From Notolepis coatsorum (Eukaryota; Chordata; Actinopteri; Aulopiformes; Paralepididae), in the NCBI GenBank assembly GCA_963971535.1, contig OZ020588.1, positions 127,316,462 to 127,380,461 of the forward strand: a DNA stretch of 64,000 nt. The letters run 5' to 3'. Both the position numbers and the translations under genes were made by a program. Below, one piece after another: positions 63,443 through 64,000 of the stretch. How positions within the stretch are numbered: the stretch's first letter is position 1; each line of letters starts with the position of its first letter. Under the pieces are notes generated by a model. That model did no database searches and had not been told where the DNA came from. It saw only the letters and a program-made list of their open reading frames with translations.

Positions 63443-64000
63443 ATGATGAACACTCCACGAAACGATCCTCCTAACCAACGCCCGCAGCGCGAACGACGGC
63501 TCCCTCAGTACTTAGAGGCTTACGCTGTCAGTCAACAACCTAGTCTTCTACTAACAGTAAACGCTGTAAAACTAGAAAGTAAAAGTATGTCTAACCCCAA
63601 CGCCCAGACTACGCCGACCATAGAGGCCCCTACGGGCTCTAATGTAACTGACCAAGTTCACGGTGGGGACCAGTGGGAACCAGACATGACTTCACACCCC
63701 GCCAGTACTGAAGAAGTAGTCCCAGATGAGTCCCGGGAGGAATACAACGCTACCGAGAGAGAACTCGGCACGGAAGAAGACGGGGAGAGCACCGTGGAGA
63801 TAGAGCTCCAAGGCTCCGCAAGGAGTACCCCGAGGGAAGGCTCCCCTATACAACCGCCTTCTCCCAGCGAGGCAGAGAGGACCCTACAGCAGGCCTTCCT
63901 CATCAGCCTGAACGCCGCTGCTGAACGCGACCGACTGCAGATCCAGCAGCGAAGCGAACACGAGCAGATACGTCTAGAAATAAGACGCATTCAGATGGAA
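63443..64000 (+). CDS. gag: BEL/Pao Gag, N-terminal part (open to window end)
   Basis: From the ATG at 63443 the frame is open for 186 codons to the last base. It starts MMNTPRNDPPNQRPQRERR and shows the same layout as the gag of the element at 22-31 kb: LPQYLEAYAV, a TIEAPTGSNVTDQVHGGDQ segment, an acidic middle (EDGESTVEIELQGS), and the start of a coiled coil (LNAAAERDRLQIQQRSEHEQ). A start eight bases upstream (ATG at 63436) is in another frame and stops after 12 codons. No break is seen, so this copy could be intact. Confidence 0.85.
   Translation, partial: MMNTPRNDPPNQRPQRERRLPQYLEAYAVSQQPSLLLTVNAVKLESKSMSNPNAQTTPTIEAPTGSNVTDQVHGGDQWEPDMTSHPASTEEVVPDESREEYNATERELGTEEDGESTVEIELQGSARSTPREGSPIQPPSPSEAERTLQQAFLISLNAAAERDRLQIQQRSEHEQIRLEIRRIQME

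Larger units (their letters stand above)
61940..64000 (+). mobile_element. BEL/Pao element, 5' part (runs off the window)
   Basis: The 5' LTR (61940-63374), tRNA-Tyr PBS (63377-63393) and start of gag (63443 onwards) lie in order on the plus strand. It is related to the element at 22335-31463 but clearly a different subfamily; its LTR is closer to the solo LTR at 34319-35715. The 3' part is outside the window. Confidence 0.9.

Overview
The window is vertebrate nuclear DNA, almost certainly from a teleost fish. It has one recognisable host gene, oser1 (oxidative stress responsive serine-rich 1), on the + strand at about 43.5-61.05 kb. Almost everything else is transposable elements of kinds typical of fish genomes: DIRS (tyrosine recombinase), BEL/Pao, Ty3/gypsy, L2-like and I-like LINEs, hAT, piggyBac-like and Mutator-like DNA elements, tRNA-derived SINEs, plus CA, GA and GAA microsatellites. 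The species cannot be named from the sequence. No bacterial-type operon, CRISPR array or tRNA/rRNA gene was seen.

Layout, 0-3.6 kb: the 3' end of an L2-like LINE, then a simple dispersed repeat (called R1 here) split by a piggyBac-like element (TTAA duplication) and by a Mutator-like foldback element (9-bp duplication) that carries two tRNA-like segments in opposite orientation.

3.6-39.5 kb: a nest. The outer shell is one DIRS element with GTT at both ends, inverted terminal repeats and an internal complementary region, but a dead coding region. It was entered by a hAT element (3.7-5.2 kb), a nearly intact chromodomain gypsy element (7.6-13.7 kb, minus strand), and a TIR element called 'A' (13.8-37.0 kb span, about 5.5 kb without inserts). 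A has subterminal repeat clusters and a transposase gene of a type I cannot assign. A was itself entered by a piggyBac-like element, a second hAT element with a large palindrome, a solo BEL/Pao LTR, and a TIR-bounded block 'B'. B contains an I-like LINE, a long GAA tract, a very young full-length BEL/Pao element (22.3-31.5 kb, minus), a 45-bp satellite and a SINE. Target duplications, and in several cases paralogous empty sites, fix the order of insertion.

39.5-43.4 kb: R1 again, an L2-like LINE interrupted by a 609-bp DIRS deletion derivative, and further LINE tails. 43.4-61.05 kb: oser1, with a non-coding first exon, three coding exons and a 13.9-kb last intron. That intron holds two nested hAT-like MITEs, a palindromic MITE, and a long hAT-bounded block containing a broken gypsy element and a CR1/L2-type LINE. 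A SINE sits in the oser1 3' UTR. 61.9-64.0 kb: the 5' LTR, tRNA-Tyr primer site and start of gag of a second BEL/Pao element (+ strand) that runs off the window.
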